In this document: positions 27,693 to 35,352 of the stretch, piece after piece | Layout: every line of letters starts with the position of its first letter | How positions within the stretch are numbered: the stretch's first letter is position 1 | Origin: Mageeibacillus sp. UBA5747 | GTDB lineage: Bacteria; Bacillota; Clostridia; Saccharofermentanales; UBA5734 | NCBI GenBank assembly: GCA_002419145.1 | Contig: DIFN01000076.1 | Span: forward strand, 1-64,000 | Length of the DNA: 64,000 bases | Reading direction: 5' to 3' | Position numbers and translations under genes: made by a program | Notes under the pieces: generated by a model | What the model was told of the DNA's origin: nothing | What the model saw: the letters and a program-made list of their open reading frames with translations, nothing else | Database searches by the model: none

Positions 27693-28043
27693 ATGATCAA
27701 GACACCTGAACAGATGACCCGTGAAATCAAGGCCCAGATGCGTGGCGGCACCGGGGAAGTAGAAATCCTCCATTTATTTAACCGTGAAGAACTGACGGGC
27801 AAATCACGCATGGTCGCCCAAGTGACGATACATCAGGGCTGCTCGATCGGATTTCACGAACATGGCCAGGAAGAAGAGATCTATTATATTCTCAAAGGCG
27901 AAGGCGTCTTCAACGAAAATGGCCAGGAAACGATCGTCTCTCCTGGCATGGCCACGTTGACGGGCAATGGAGCGGGCCATAGCATCCGCAACGATCAGGC
28001 GGAGCCCCTGGTCCTTCTGGCCATCATCCTGCTGTTTGCCTGA
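27693..28043 (+). CDS. Cupin-domain protein
   Basis: 116 aa from the ATG preceded by AAAGAGGA (an in-frame codon at 27663 has no RBS). The single cupin barrel shows both motifs: GCSIGFHEHGQEEEIYYILKG (metal ligands His, His, Glu) and PGMATLTGNGAGHSIRN (last His). The N-terminal MRGGTGEVEILHLF is common in cupins that bind metal and small ligands. Catalytic role unknown. Confidence 0.88.
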   Translation: MIKTPEQMTREIKAQMRGGTGEVEILHLFNREELTGKSRMVAQVTIHQGCSIGFHEHGQEEEIYYILKGEGVFNENGQETIVSPGMATLTGNGAGHSIRNDQAEPLVLLAIILLFA

Positions 28044-28064
28044 ACATCAGGGAAGTAACACACC

Positions 28065-28694
28065 GTGTGCGGCCGGTACTACATCGAAATCGAATCAGAT
28101 CTGGTCGAGATCAGGAAAATCCTGTCTGACCTTAATGAGCGTTTCCCAGAACGTCCGGCACTTGACCGACTGAAATCAGGGGAGATCTTTCCGACAGACA
28201 TTGTCCCCGTGATCCGGCTTTGGGAAACCCAGGAAGGGATCAAGCTCTTGCCCGACTTGATGCAGTGGGGGTTTGACGATCCCTATCCCTTGATCAATGC
28301 CCGGGCAGAAACGGCAGACAGCAAACCAACTTTCAGAAAATCTTTCCAGGAACAACGGGTTTTGGTCCCGGCCATGGCGTTTTTTGAATGGCAAAAGCCG
28401 GTCGAAGCCGGGCAGAAGAAGACCAAACTGAAATTGTCCCAGCCACAAGAAGCGGTTTTCTACATGGCCGGACTCTACCGGTCCTTGGCGCCCGAGAAAA
28501 ACCCCCTGCAGCTGACCGGACAATTTGTCATCCTGACAGCTGCAGCCAATGAATCCATCCGTCCAATCCATGACCGGATGCCCCTGATCGTCCCCCGGCC
28601 TTTGCTCAGGCCATACCTGTTGGATCCTGATCGAGCCAGAGACCTGTTGCATTCGCCTGTGACACAACCCTTCCTGGCTGAAGTAGCAAACTGA
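28065..28694 (+). CDS. yedK: SOS response-associated (SRAP/HMCES-like) protein
   Basis: 209 aa starting at GTG, which is fixed by the obligatory Cys2 (MCGRYY). Cys2, the Asn of LINARAET, the Glu of FFEWQK and the His of IHDRMPLI make the complete active site. SRAP proteins form a thiazolidine link to abasic sites in single-stranded DNA, protecting the fork. It lies 21 bases after the cupin gene. I saw no LexA box directly upstream. Confidence 0.94.
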   Translation: MCGRYYIEIESDLVEIRKILSDLNERFPERPALDRLKSGEIFPTDIVPVIRLWETQEGIKLLPDLMQWGFDDPYPLINARAETADSKPTFRKSFQEQRVLVPAMAFFEWQKPVEAGQKKTKLKLSQPQEAVFYMAGLYRSLAPEKNPLQLTGQFVILTAAANESIRPIHDRMPLIVPRPLLRPYLLDPDRARDLLHSPVTQPFLAEVAN

Positions 28695-28712
28695 AACAAA
28701 GGAGCCCCTCGC

Positions 28713-31397
28713 TTGGACATACCTGCTGCCCTGCATCTTAAGGGAAAAAGACAGCGTTTTGGATCTCTTCTCCGGCAAAACCGGATGTTGCTGGGTTCAT
28801 TCGCCATTCCTTTTGTCATCCTCATGGTCACATATTTCAGCCGCGGTGTTTTTCCGATCGGCAACCGCGATGTCCTGACCATTGATCTGTATCACCAGTA
28901 TGCCCCTTTCCTTGCAGAAATGCAGGCGCGCCTGAGATCTCTGGACGGCCTGTTCTATTCCTGGTCTGGCGGACTTGGCACCAATTTTTATGCCTTGCTG
29001 GCCTATTATGTAGCCAGTCCTTTGAATGTGATCCTGGTCCTGTTTCCGGCCAGTTTGCTGACGGAAGCCATATTCCTGATCATCCTATTGAAAGTCGGTC
29101 TGGCTGGCGCAACGTTCCATTATTTCCTGCGTGAAGTCCACCGAGAAGAAAGCCCGGTCATGATGGCCATCGCCAGCAGTTATGCCTTATCCAGCTATGT
29201 CTTGTCATACAGCTGGAATGTCATGTGGCTCGATGGCATTGTCCTGCTGCCCCTCGTCATTCTGGGCCTTGTCCGGATCATTCGCGACCAGCGTTACCTG
29301 CTTTACCCGGTTGCTCTGGGCCTGAGCTTGCTGTCGAACTACTACATCGCCTTTTTCATGGTTGTTTTTACGGCAATCTATGCCTTGGCTGCCCTGTTTT
29401 TGTACCAGGTCTTGCCCAGTCCCTGGAAACTGACCCAACAGCTGCTCCAGATTCTCGGCCTGTCTCTCCTGGGCGGCACCTTGTCAGCTGTGCTGACTTG
29501 GCCAACCTACCTATCGCTCAAACTGACATCCGCAGCGGATGATGCTTTCACGGGCAAAGTGGCGGAATACTTCGACTTGTTTGACTACATCAGCCAGCAC
29601 TTCATGTTAATGAAACCAACCATCCGGGACGGCATGCCCAATCTCTATGCCGGCCTGTTTGCCCTGGTGATGCTGCCCCTGTTTTTCTTTGCCCGCCAGA
29701 TTCCCCACAAGGTCAAGTACCTGCATCTGGCCTTGCTGCTGTTCCTGATTGCCAGTTTCAACATCAACTGGCTCAATTTTGCCTGGCATGGTTTCCACTA
29801 CCCCAACCAGCTGCCGTACCGGAATTCCTTCGTCTATATTTTCCTGATCCTAACCATGAGTTATCCGGCTTGGAAAAGCCGGCTTGAATTTACCGGCAAA
29901 CAGATCGGTGCCGTCATCGCGACGTTGCTGCTGCTTTTGCTCCTGGCCCAGAAAATCAATGAGCAGGCTTTGCCAGCCCAGGCTCTCTATGCGACCCTAA
30001 TCTTCCTCCTGATCTATGCGGGTGTCCTGACATTGGACAAAGCTCACCGGATCCATCCGTCTGATATGGCGATCGCTTTGCTGATCACGGTGATCGTGGA
30101 ACTATCGGTGTACGCCCTGCTGACGATGCACACCATCGACACGACGGAATACTTATCTTCCCGGGAAGGCTACACAGCAGGGATCGAGGTTTCCCAGATC
30201 AGGGAGGAACTGGCGCGGATCGAGCGGACGGAAGGAGAAAAATTTTACCGGGCCGAGGTGTATCCGCCCCGGACAACCAACGATGGATTCCTGTACCAGT
30301 ATCGAGGCTTATCCATCTTTGCTTCGACCATGTCCACCCAGCCAGTCCAGTTTTTCGAAAAAATGGGCTTTCACAGCAACAGCATCAACAGCTACAAGTA
30401 CGAAGGATCTACTCTGGTTCTGGATTCCCTGTTCGGAATCAAATACCTGGTCCGGCGCAGCAATTTCATCCATGATGAACTGCGTGAACAGATAGCCACA
30501 ACCAGCGAACTGGAGATTTACCGCAATCCGTTTGCCCTGCCCCTGGGCTATCTGGCACCGCCCACACTCAAGGACTGGTCTGCATCCGGCAACAATCCTC
30601 TGCAAGCTCAGAACGAATTCCTCCAAGCCCTGGGCGGACAACCGGACGTCCTGGTGCCGGTCAACCAGCTCACCGGGCAGCAAACCAATATCGAACTAGT
30701 CCCCTTTGGGACCCATGGCTACAATTTTAACCGGCCGAGCCAAGATCAGACCTCGCGGGCCCAGATCCTGATCGACAATCCCGAAGCCCGGCAAGTCTAT
30801 CTCTACCTGGATGTGACAGCCAACGAGCCAGACCAGGGCTATGTCCTGGTCAATGACGAACGAATCGATTTCAATGCCAAACGCTCGACCCTGATCGACC
30901 TGGGCTTTATTCCTGCCGGCGCCCGGGTGGAATTCAATTTGACGTTCAAAGCCAGCAGCAACGCCACAGGGACTTTCAGCCTCTACAGCAGTTGTCTGGA
31001 CTTGCCTGCTTTTGCTGCTTCCATAGCCAAGATCAACAGCCAGTCCCTGGTGCTTGATGATTTTTCCGACAGCCATCTCAAGGGACACGTGACAACGCAG
31101 GACCATGGAACATTTCTGCTGACCATCCCATACGACCAGGGCTGGAAGGTCACAGTCGATGAACAGCCTGTTCAGACCTATGCCGTATCCAATGGTCTTT
31201 TAGCCTTTGATCTGGCATCTGGAACCCATAAGATCGACCTGCGATTCACACCCCCCGGATTTTGGCCAGGTCTGGCGGTGTCCATCGCCTCTTTGCTGGT
31301 TTTATTGGCCCTGGCCTTGTTCGAACGCAGGAAATCGCGACTCCAACCTGAAACCGGTACAGAGGATCCTGAAACCGGTACAGAGGATATGGTATAA
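28713..31397 (+). CDS. yfhO: YfhO family integral membrane protein
   Basis: 894 aa from a TTG 9 bases after AAAGGAG. About twelve transmembrane helices fill residues 25-500, opening with the YfhO block SRGVFPIGNRDVLTIDLYHQ and WSGGLGTNFYALLAYYVASP. An extracellular beta-rich domain follows (about 500-860) and one last helix precedes a charged tail EDPETGTEDPETGTEDMV. YfhO proteins are GT-C-like and are linked to glycosylation of lipoteichoic acid or related polymers in Bacillus; that role is inferred here. The tail repeat comes from a 21-bp DNA duplication. Confidence 0.88.
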   Translation: MDIPAALHLKGKRQRFGSLLRQNRMLLGSFAIPFVILMVTYFSRGVFPIGNRDVLTIDLYHQYAPFLAEMQARLRSLDGLFYSWSGGLGTNFYALLAYYVASPLNVILVLFPASLLTEAIFLIILLKVGLAGATFHYFLREVHREESPVMMAIASSYALSSYVLSYSWNVMWLDGIVLLPLVILGLVRIIRDQRYLLYPVALGLSLLSNYYIAFFMVVFTAIYALAALFLYQVLPSPWKLTQQLLQILGLSLLGGTLSAVLTWPTYLSLKLTSAADDAFTGKVAEYFDLFDYISQHFMLMKPTIRDGMPNLYAGLFALVMLPLFFFARQIPHKVKYLHLALLLFLIASFNINWLNFAWHGFHYPNQLPYRNSFVYIFLILTMSYPAWKSRLEFTGKQIGAVIATLLLLLLLAQKINEQALPAQALYATLIFLLIYAGVLTLDKAHRIHPSDMAIALLITVIVELSVYALLTMHTIDTTEYLSSREGYTAGIEVSQIREELARIERTEGEKFYRAEVYPPRTTNDGFLYQYRGLSIFASTMSTQPVQFFEKMGFHSNSINSYKYEGSTLVLDSLFGIKYLVRRSNFIHDELREQIATTSELEIYRNPFALPLGYLAPPTLKDWSASGNNPLQAQNEFLQALGGQPDVLVPVNQLTGQQTNIELVPFGTHGYNFNRPSQDQTSRAQILIDNPEARQVYLYLDVTANEPDQGYVLVNDERIDFNAKRSTLIDLGFIPAGARVEFNLTFKASSNATGTFSLYSSCLDLPAFAASIAKINSQSLVLDDFSDSHLKGHVTTQDHGTFLLTIPYDQGWKVTVDEQPVQTYAVSNGLLAFDLASGTHKIDLRFTPPGFWPGLAVSIASLLVLLALALFERRKSRLQPETGTEDPETGTEDMV
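31347..31388 (+). repeat. Tandem 21-bp duplication at the 3' end of yfhO
   Basis: Two perfect copies of a 21-base unit containing GAAACCGGTACAGAGGAT, at 31347-31367 and 31368-31388. In frame they add PETGTED to the protein C-terminus; the second copy also supplies the candidate -35 box of the next gene. Confidence 0.9.
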
Positions 31398-31398
31398 T
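31369..31398 (+). promoter_or_regulatory. Promoter for superoxide reductase, overlapping the yfhO stop
   Basis: CTGAAA (31369-31374), 18-base spacer, TATAAT (31393-31398). The start codon of the superoxide reductase gene is 73 bases downstream. Confidence 0.6.
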
Positions 31399-31470
31399 TG
31401 TGCCAACAGCCCTGCTGACACCTGTCTGTCAGGCTGATCGATTTTTTATCTCAACAGGAGGTATTTTGAA

Positions 31471-31851
31471 ATGGCAGCTACCAAGAAGTTCTTTCGTTGC
31501 AGTCACTGCGGCAACCTCGTCGGTGTCATCAATGATTCAGGCGCCCCGATGATTTGCTGCGGCGATCCTATGACCCTTCTCGTACCCAATACCTCAGACG
31601 GTGCGACTGAAAAACACGTCCCGGTCCTGACACGCGCTGGCAATAAACTTCATGTTGCCGTGGGTAGTGTCCCTCATCCGATGACTGAGGCGCACCTGAT
31701 CCAGTGGATCTATGTCAGCCAGGGAAACCGCAGCCAACGCGTTGCTTTATCAGCCGGTGCAGAACCTGCTGCTGATTTCAGTGTCGAGGACGGACCGGTC
31801 TCTGTCTACGAGTATTGCAACCTGCACGGTCTCTGGTTGGCCGAGGGCTGA
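31471..31851 (+). CDS. dfx: Superoxide reductase (desulfoferrodoxin, two-iron type)
   Basis: 126 aa. An N-terminal desulforedoxin center has four cysteines in FRCSHCGNLVGVI and PMICCGDPM. The catalytic Fe(His)4Cys site is marked by EKHVPVL (with the conserved Glu-Lys), AVGSVPHPM, HLIQWIYV and YEYCNLHGLW. It reduces superoxide to peroxide without making oxygen, the usual defence of strict anaerobes. AGGAGG precedes the ATG; it has its own promoter and terminator, so is monocistronic. Confidence 0.96.
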   Translation: MAATKKFFRCSHCGNLVGVINDSGAPMICCGDPMTLLVPNTSDGATEKHVPVLTRAGNKLHVAVGSVPHPMTEAHLIQWIYVSQGNRSQRVALSAGAEPAADFSVEDGPVSVYEYCNLHGLWLAEG

Positions 31852-31880
31852 TTCTTCCGCCATCCCCGATCTGCCTGACA

Positions 31881-31907
31881 AAGCCGGCCTTCTGGCCGGC
31901 TTTTCTT
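31881..31907 (+). terminator. Terminator after superoxide reductase
   Basis: AAGCCGGCC (31881-31889) pairs with GGCCGGCTT (31894-31902) across a TTCT loop, followed by TTCTT. Confidence 0.88.
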
Positions 31908-31968
31908 GATCTTTTTGCCAGTTTCGTCTATTCTCATTTCAGTTAAAGACGAAACCAGGAGGCTTCCC

Positions 31969-33252
31969 GTGCAGACCCAATCCTACCTTGCAAGTTCCGG
32001 CTTTTTCGCCGGCAACCGCCCGGATGATCTCATCTCAGAATTCGGCAGTCCGCTTTATGTATACAGTGAATCGATCTTCCGCCAGCGCTGCCAGGAGATG
32101 CAGCAGCTGGTTGATTATGAGCAGTTCACCGCCAACTACTCGATCAAGGCCAACAGCAATTTACACCTTCTGGCCATCGCCAGAGAAGAAGGCATGTACG
32201 CCGACGCGATGTCGCCCGGTGAAATCCTGTTCCTGGAAAAAGCCGGGTTCAAACCGGAGCAGATCTTTTTTGTGCCCAACAATGTCTCCGCCGAAGAATT
32301 GCAGTTGGCCATCGATCATAAGGTCCTGACCAGCCTGGATTCCTTGTCCCAGCTGGAAAGATACGGCCAACTCGATCCGGGTGGCCGAGTCGCGATCCGG
32401 ATCAATCCGGGGGTCGGGGCTGGCCATCATGAGAAAGTTGTCACGGGGGGCAAGAAGACCAAGTTTGGCATCAGTATGGATCAGGTCACTGAGGTCCACG
32501 AGATCCTGAAGCGCCACAACTTGCATCTGGTTGGAGTCAACCAGCACATCGGATCCTTGTTCATGGAGCCACAGCCTTACCTGGAAGCGGCCCGCCATTT
32601 TCTGTCGCTGGCCGAGCAGTTCCCGGAGCTTGAGTTGATCGACTTTGGTGGCGGATTTGGCATCCCCTACCACAAACTGGAAGGACAGCCCCGACTGAAC
32701 CTTGTCACACTGCGCCGCGAGCTGACATCATTGATTCGAAATTTTGTCGAACGGTATGGTCGACCGGTCCATTTCAAAAGTGAACCCGGCCGTTATGTGG
32801 TCGCAGAAAGCGGTGTTCTGCTGGGTACGGTCCATGCTGTCAAGCAAAATGATGCGACCACCTTTGTTGGCACGGATCTGGGATTCAACATCCTGGCTCG
32901 GCCGATGATGTATGATTCCTGGCATGACATCGAGGTCTATCACAACGGTCAGATGGTCGAGTCCGCGGAAACCAGCCCGGTGACCGTCGTTGGCAACATC
33001 TGCGAGAGTGGTGATATCATTGCCAAGCATCGCGACTTGCCTCGTGTGGCAGAAGGGGACATCCTCTGCGTCCTGGACGCCGGCGCCTATGGCTATTCCA
33101 TGAGCTCATCCTACAACAACCGGCCGCGTCCGGCCGAAATCCTGATCACAAAAACAGGTGAAGTTCGCCTGATCCGGCGCCGGGAAACCATTGAAGATTT
33201 GTTCCGGCTCTTTGAATTCTCATCTGACACTGAAAGGGGACACCTTACATGA
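31969..33252 (+). CDS. lysA: Diaminopimelate decarboxylase
   Basis: 427 aa from the GTG 6 bases after AGGAGG. Fold-III PLP enzyme: the PLP lysine lies in TANYSIKANSNLHLL; later GVNQHIGSLF, LIDFGGGFGIPYHK, KSEPGRYVVAESG, and the dimer-interface block VVGNICESGDIIAK with the active-site cysteine. It makes L-lysine from meso-diaminopimelate, which also means the organism makes diaminopimelate. The stop overlaps the dCMP deaminase start. Confidence 0.95.
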   Translation: MQTQSYLASSGFFAGNRPDDLISEFGSPLYVYSESIFRQRCQEMQQLVDYEQFTANYSIKANSNLHLLAIAREEGMYADAMSPGEILFLEKAGFKPEQIFFVPNNVSAEELQLAIDHKVLTSLDSLSQLERYGQLDPGGRVAIRINPGVGAGHHEKVVTGGKKTKFGISMDQVTEVHEILKRHNLHLVGVNQHIGSLFMEPQPYLEAARHFLSLAEQFPELELIDFGGGFGIPYHKLEGQPRLNLVTLRRELTSLIRNFVERYGRPVHFKSEPGRYVVAESGVLLGTVHAVKQNDATTFVGTDLGFNILARPMMYDSWHDIEVYHNGQMVESAETSPVTVVGNICESGDIIAKHRDLPRVAEGDILCVLDAGAYGYSMSSSYNNRPRPAEILITKTGEVRLIRRRETIEDLFRLFEFSSDTERGHLT

Positions 33253-33746
33253 GCAAAAGAAACAATTACATCAGCTGGGATGAATATTTCATGGGCATCG
33301 CCCTGCTGTCGGCCCAGCGCAGCAAAGACCCCAGCACCCAGGTCGGTGCGTGCATTGTCAATCCCCGCAACAAGATTATTTCCGTTGGTTATAATGGCAT
33401 GCCTACGGGGATCAGCGATGATGAATTCCCCTGGGTACGCGAAGGCGCCCCACTGGAGACCAAATACCCCTATGTGTGTCATGCAGAGCTCAATGCGATC
33501 TTGAACAACATCGGCATCAGTCTGGAAAACTGCAAAATCTATGTCCCGCTCTTTCCCTGCAATGAATGTTGCAAGGCCATCATCCAGTCAGGAATCCGCG
33601 AAGTCATCTACATCTCGGATAAGTACAAGGAAACCGATGCGGTCAAGGCATCCAAGCGCATGATGGACCGGGCGGGCGTTACGTATCGCCGCCTGCTCAC
33701 TCCCCTTGAGACGTTGACCATTTCCTTCAGGGAATCCGACATCTGA
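33249..33746 (+). CDS. dCMP deaminase
   Basis: 165 aa. Zinc site of the cytidine deaminase fold: CHAELNAILN (His and the proton-shuttling Glu) and PLFPCNECCKAII (two Cys). The N-terminal YISWDEYFMGIALLSAQRSKD and the long SVGYNGMPTGISDDEFPW loop are typical of deoxycytidylate deaminases (ComEB-like), which supply dUMP for dTMP synthesis. ATGA overlap with lysA suggests co-translation. Confidence 0.93.
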   Translation: MSKRNNYISWDEYFMGIALLSAQRSKDPSTQVGACIVNPRNKIISVGYNGMPTGISDDEFPWVREGAPLETKYPYVCHAELNAILNNIGISLENCKIYVPLFPCNECCKAIIQSGIREVIYISDKYKETDAVKASKRMMDRAGVTYRRLLTPLETLTISFRESDI

Positions 33747-33778
33747 GCCATCGCCTCGGATCCTGTCAGACCTGTTAG

Positions 33779-33818
33779 AACCTGCCCCGGCGAGAGCCGC
33801 TCGGGCAGGTTCTTTGCT
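33779..33818 (+). terminator. Terminator after lysA-dCMP deaminase
   Basis: AACCTGCCC (33779-33787) pairs with GGGCAGGTT (33803-33811), followed by a modest T-rich tail CTTTGCT. Confidence 0.7.
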
Positions 33819-33855
33819 GTGCAAAGCATCCGGTCAGCTGCACATACTCAAAAAA

Positions 33856-33934
33856 AGAACAAAAGTTCGGAAAGGCCTTGACAGTGAAGTTTGCGCAGTT
33901 TATCATGAAAACAGATAAACCGAACATATGTTTT
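33856..33934 (+). promoter_or_regulatory. Sigma-A promoter flanked by two LexA (SOS) boxes
   Basis: Promoter TTGACA (33878-33883), exactly 17 bases, TATCAT (33901-33906). Two sites match the Gram-positive LexA consensus CGAAC-N4-GTTYG: AGAACAAAAGTTCG (33856-33869) just upstream of the -35 box and CGAACATATGTTTT (33921-33934) just downstream of the -10 box. Two near-perfect sites bracketing a strong promoter are unlikely by chance and indicate a DNA-damage-induced gene. Confidence 0.7.
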
Positions 33935-33951
33935 TGTAAGGGGGATCACAC

Positions 33952-34218
33952 ATGTCACTGTTGACCGGACTGTTTTTTATCGGACTTTTACTGCTGGCTT
34001 GTTTCACTTATCTGACACTGGAGCATCAAAATCAGGCGGAATTATCCGCTTATCGTCAGTTGGCCCAGATTCAACAAGCAATTTATCCACCGCAGGTTCC
34101 CGCCAGCATTCCGCCTCATCTGTTAGAACCATCCGGATTTTTCGCGATCGGAACCAGCGGTTTGGTTGAATCTGACGCCAGCAACGCATCTGTTCTTTCC
34201 AGGGATCGGGCTGCCTGA
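33952..34218 (+). CDS. 88-aa single-pass membrane protein, candidate SOS-induced gene
   Basis: AGGGGG lies 11 bases before the ATG, following a strong promoter with two LexA boxes. Residues 3-22 form one hydrophobic helix (LLTGLFFIGLLLLACFTYL); the remainder is a polar tail (HQNQAELSAYRQLAQIQQAI) with a proline-rich stretch PPQVPASIPPHLLEP. The layout resembles SOS-induced cell-division inhibitors such as YneA and SidA (short, one N-terminal helix), but there is no LysM domain and no clear sequence match. The function as a division inhibitor is inference from regulation and shape. Confidence 0.6.
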   Translation: MSLLTGLFFIGLLLLACFTYLTLEHQNQAELSAYRQLAQIQQAIYPPQVPASIPPHLLEPSGFFAIGTSGLVESDASNASVLSRDRAA

Positions 34219-34249
34219 CCCTGCCTGTGTCGAGCGTTTTGGGCTTGCG

Positions 34250-34560
34250 CATAAAAGAACCTGCCCTCGGATGAGAAGAGCAGGTTCTCCAATTTGTAGG
34301 ACTTTGTTGCCGCAACCGCTACTGACCAATCTTTTCTTGTATTCTGGTAATACAAGTCAATCTATTCAGGCCACTATGCAGTTTTTAACCATGTCGTGTC
34401 TTCGAGACTAAAAGCGATCTTTAGCTCCTTTCACGAATCCCAGGTGGGGGGGCCGATGTGACTTTCGATGCAGCGAGTTTCAGATGCTACTAAAACAAAG
34501 CGAATATTCTACGAAGGGTCAATCGGTGCAGGGGCTGCGGCAACTTCTTATGGTTAATTT
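34250..34560 (-). ncRNA. Candidate structured noncoding RNA of unknown class
   Basis: A 390-base gap without a plausible gene folds well when read on the minus strand. GTTGCCGCAGCC (34544-34533) pairs with GGTTGCGGCAAC (34317-34306) over 12 bp, the single non-Watson-Crick pair being G-U in minus-strand RNA but an A-C mismatch in plus-strand RNA. Inside it ATTGACC pairs with GGTCAGT (about 34523-34517 with 34327-34321). Further hairpins: CTTGTATT/AATACAAG (34356-34336) and TCGTG/CACGA around 34435-34393. A terminator-like hairpin AGAACCTGC/GCAGGTTCT (34288-34256) with a short T tail ends it. A TATAAT box reads at 34567-34562 but no good -35. I do not recognise it as 6S, tmRNA, SRP or RNase P RNA. 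It could also be a long 3' UTR of the HD gene. Confidence 0.45.
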
Positions 34561-34607
34561 CATTATACACTTGTCACTAAAGGATAATGTTACATTTGTG
34601 TGAAATT

Positions 34608-35189
34608 TTACGTACCTGCCGCTGATCCATCCAGACCGATATCAGTTGCAACTGTTCGCATGGCTTGAATGGTTGATTCCAGAACATCATCCAGGGTCCA
34701 TCCCAGCATTTCGGCACCTTTTTCAATGATGGATCGATCAACTCCGGCAGCAAAACTGGGTGTTTTATATTTCTTCTTCAATGATTTCAGTTCCAGATCG
34801 AGGACACTTTTAGAAGGCCGCATCAGAGCAGCTGCTGTGATTAGACCAGTTAATTCATCGATGGTGTACAGGACCTTTTCCAAATCACGCTCTGGTTTGA
34901 TGTCCGTGACGATACCATAGCCATGACTCATGACAGCTCGGATGAGTGTTCTGTCGTATCCATCGTCCTGCAGGATTTCAGCAGCCTTGTGACAATGCTG
35001 ATCCGGGTATTTTTCATAGTCCAGATCGTGCAGAAGTCCTGCCATGCCCCACTCATCCGGATCTGCTCCAGGGAAACGAGCTGACAGAGCCCGCATGGTT
35101 CCCTCAACTGCCAGCGCATGGCGGCGCAAACTTTCACTTTGATTGTATCTGGTTAACAATTCCCAAGCTTGTTCTCGTGTTTTTGCCAT
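34608..35189 (-). CDS. HD-domain protein (HDIG type)
   Basis: 193 aa. The metal-binding HD signature is present: RRHALAVEGTM (first His), GLLHDLDYEKYPDQHCHKAAEIL (HD and following His), MSHGYG, and YTIDELTGLITAA with a conserved Asp-Glu. This is the compact HD family often annotated as HDIG phosphohydrolase acting on nucleotides or phosphate esters; the substrate is not known. Its 3' end faces the candidate ncRNA region. Confidence 0.88.
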   Translation of the reverse strand: MAKTREQAWELLTRYNQSESLRRHALAVEGTMRALSARFPGADPDEWGMAGLLHDLDYEKYPDQHCHKAAEILQDDGYDRTLIRAVMSHGYGIVTDIKPERDLEKVLYTIDELTGLITAAALMRPSKSVLDLELKSLKKKYKTPSFAAGVDRSIIEKGAEMLGWTLDDVLESTIQAMRTVATDIGLDGSAAGT

Positions 35190-35245
35190 GGTCCGATGAT
35201 CTACCTTTCTTTGTTTGTAGTTATTCTAGCTTGTCTGGGATTAGA

Positions 35246-35275
35246 TTGACAACACTTGGCGGTATGAGTGATACT
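35246..35275 (+). promoter_or_regulatory. Candidate purF promoter
   Basis: TTGACA (35246-35251), 18-base spacer, GATACT (35270-35275). About 75 bases of leader precede the start; I saw no purine riboswitch core in it. Confidence 0.45.
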
Positions 35276-35352
35276 TGCACTGTTGAGGCAGCGGGTGGAT
35301 CTCGCTGGACCGGGCACCTCTTGAGGGCCCATGTGTGCAAGGGGAGGCAATC

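Noticed and set aside
34166..34411. 81-aa frame inside the gap after the SOS-type gene
   Set aside because: It has no RBS, crosses the hairpin and the closing-stem strand, and its composition is not protein-like.
34250..34560. tmRNA, SRP RNA or RNase P RNA
   Set aside because: No tRNA-like end with CCA or tag ORF, no GGAAGCAGCC-type SRP loop and no GAGGAAAGTCC block of RNase P were seen; left as unknown class.
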